In this document: in pieces, positions 4,550 through 5,190 of the stretch
Position numbering within the stretch: position 1 is the first letter of the stretch
How the letters are laid out: each line of letters opens with the position of its first letter
Program-made: the position numbers and the translations under genes
Assembly (NCBI GenBank): GCA_028865845.1
Contig: JAGWJK010000403.1
Coordinates: 1-5,190, forward strand
DNA: 5,190 bases
Direction of reading: 5' to 3'
Source: Rhizobiaceae bacterium
GTDB lineage: Bacteria > Pseudomonadota > Alphaproteobacteria > Rhizobiales > Rhizobiaceae
Notes under the pieces: model-generated
Seen by the model: only the letters and a program-made list of their open reading frames with translations
What the model was told of the DNA's origin: nothing
Database searches by the model: none

Positions 4550-5190
4550 TCAGTGGCCGCCGAGCGAATCCTCGGGCGACTTCCGCCGGTGGCCGCTGAT
4601 CTCCGAGCCGGCTGTGCGCGAGAAGCGTGCATTCCAGAACATGGCAAGCAGCGCAATCAAGGTAACGACCACGAAGGCGATCGAGAAGTCTCCCATCTCG
4701 GCGGTCTCGTGCGCATGGACGTACATGGAAGCATGCAGGGCAAGGGCTGCGATGCAGATGCCGAGCGACAGCATCAGCTGCTGGAAGGTCGTGTAAAAGC
4801 TCGTCGCCGAGCTCATGCGGTCACGTCCGATCTCGTCATAGGCGATGGTGTTGTACGCCGTGAACTGGAACGACATGAAGAAGCCGCAGAAGAACAGAAT
4901 GACGAAGACCAGCGGCAGCGGCCAGTCGGGCCGGAAGATCGAACACAGGCCATAGGCAAGCGTACCGATGACGCCGAAGATCATCAGGCTGGTGCGGAAG
5001 CCGAGCGTGCGCAGGATTCTCACCTGCAGCGGCTTCATCGCCATCGAGCCAAGGGCAGTCGCAATCGAGATCTGGCCGGCAGCAGCGGCGGAGAGACCAA
5101 AGCCGAGCTGCAGCATCAGCGGAATGAGGAAGGGCGTCGCGCCTTGGCTGATGCGCGTCAACGAACCGGCCATGACTGAGGCGCTGAAGG
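4550..5190 (-). CDS. Major facilitator superfamily transporter, C-terminal part (probable drug exporter)
   Basis: The frame is open from the right window edge (first whole codon at 5188-5186) to a TGA at 4552-4550, giving about 213 residues. The N-terminal half lies outside. Hydrophobic segments suggest about six membrane helices, for example around 'ATPFLIPLMLQLGFGL', 'SLMIFGVIGTLAYGL', 'LPLVFVILFFCGFFMSF', 'QLMLSLGICIAALAL' and 'IAFVVVTLIALLAMFW'. The tail ('RTAGSEISGHRRKSPEDS') is charged and cytoplasmic. The arrangement 'AYNTIAYDEIGRDRMSSATS' followed by 'TTFQQLMLSLGICIAA' is typical of the later helices of DHA2-like (EmrB/QacA type) proton-driven drug exporters in the inner membrane. The substrate cannot be told. 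The ATG at 5173 is internal, since upstream codons (FSASV) continue the helix. It is convergent with cspA, with 162 bases between the stops. Confidence 0.88.
   Translation of the reverse strand, partial: FSASVMAGSLTRISQGATPFLIPLMLQLGFGLSAAAAGQISIATALGSMAMKPLQVRILRTLGFRTSLMIFGVIGTLAYGLCSIFRPDWPLPLVFVILFFCGFFMSFQFTAYNTIAYDEIGRDRMSSATSFYTTFQQLMLSLGICIAALALHASMYVHAHETAEMGDFSIAFVVVTLIALLAMFWNARFSRTAGSEISGHRRKSPEDSLGGH

Noticed and set aside
4553..5179. 208-residue plus-strand frame opposite the MFS transporter gene.
   Set aside because: It is the antisense of a membrane protein gene, and the product is hydrophilic and repetitive in Glu/Arg/His. The opposite strand shows obvious membrane helices and MFS motifs.
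1..5190. CRISPR arrays, tRNA or rRNA genes, insertion sequences, toxin-antitoxin pairs.
   Set aside because: No regularly spaced repeats, cloverleaf-like segments with CCA-proximal features, transposase motifs or paired small toxin/antitoxin genes were seen on either strand.

Overview
The window looks like chromosomal (or chromid) DNA of an alphaproteobacterium of the Rhizobiaceae, most likely Rhizobium or a close relative. The grounds are the GC-rich, G/C-ending codon use, the 'CCCTCTCCCCGC' palindromic intergenic repeat common in rhizobial genomes, the single-domain CspA with its long AT-rich upstream region, and protein sequences that read like Rhizobium homologues. Genus-level placement is inference; no search was run.

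Layout, left to right. (1) Positions 1-1505, plus strand: the last third of a peptide/nickel-type (family 5) ABC transporter solute-binding protein. Three bases later comes a complete acetamidase/formamidase-family amidohydrolase. The tight spacing suggests one transcript in which an imported compound, or a product of it, is an amide cleaved in the cytoplasm. (2) Positions 1506-1737: a convergent intergenic gap filled by two copies of a palindromic GC-rich repeat in inverted orientation, followed by a perfect 14-bp palindrome. (3) Positions 1738-3294, minus strand: one 518-residue polypeptide joining a two-module VOC (glyoxalase/extradiol dioxygenase-like) protein to an alpha/beta-hydrolase carboxylesterase. 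This is the fused equivalent of the MhqO/MhqE plus MhqD type proteins tied to quinone/hydroquinone resistance in Firmicutes. A possible promoter with a dyad in its spacer lies just upstream. (4) Positions 3440-3667, minus strand: a small, highly charged protein of unknown function. (5) Positions 3668-4177: a 510-base intergenic region with a very AT-rich core, a likely cspA promoter, a near-perfect direct repeat and small hairpins in the probable cspA leader. (6) Positions 4178-4387, plus strand: a cold shock protein, followed by a good intrinsic terminator. (7) Positions 4550-5190, minus strand: the C-terminal half of a major facilitator superfamily exporter, running off the right edge.

The genes do not form one system. 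The transporter/amidase pair is probably a catabolic or nitrogen-scavenging operon. The VOC-esterase fusion is a probable detoxification or aromatic ring-cleavage enzyme with its own promoter. cspA is an independent monocistronic unit. The most distinctive items are the VOC-hydrolase fusion and the structured cspA upstream region; nothing here clearly amounts to a new multi-gene system.
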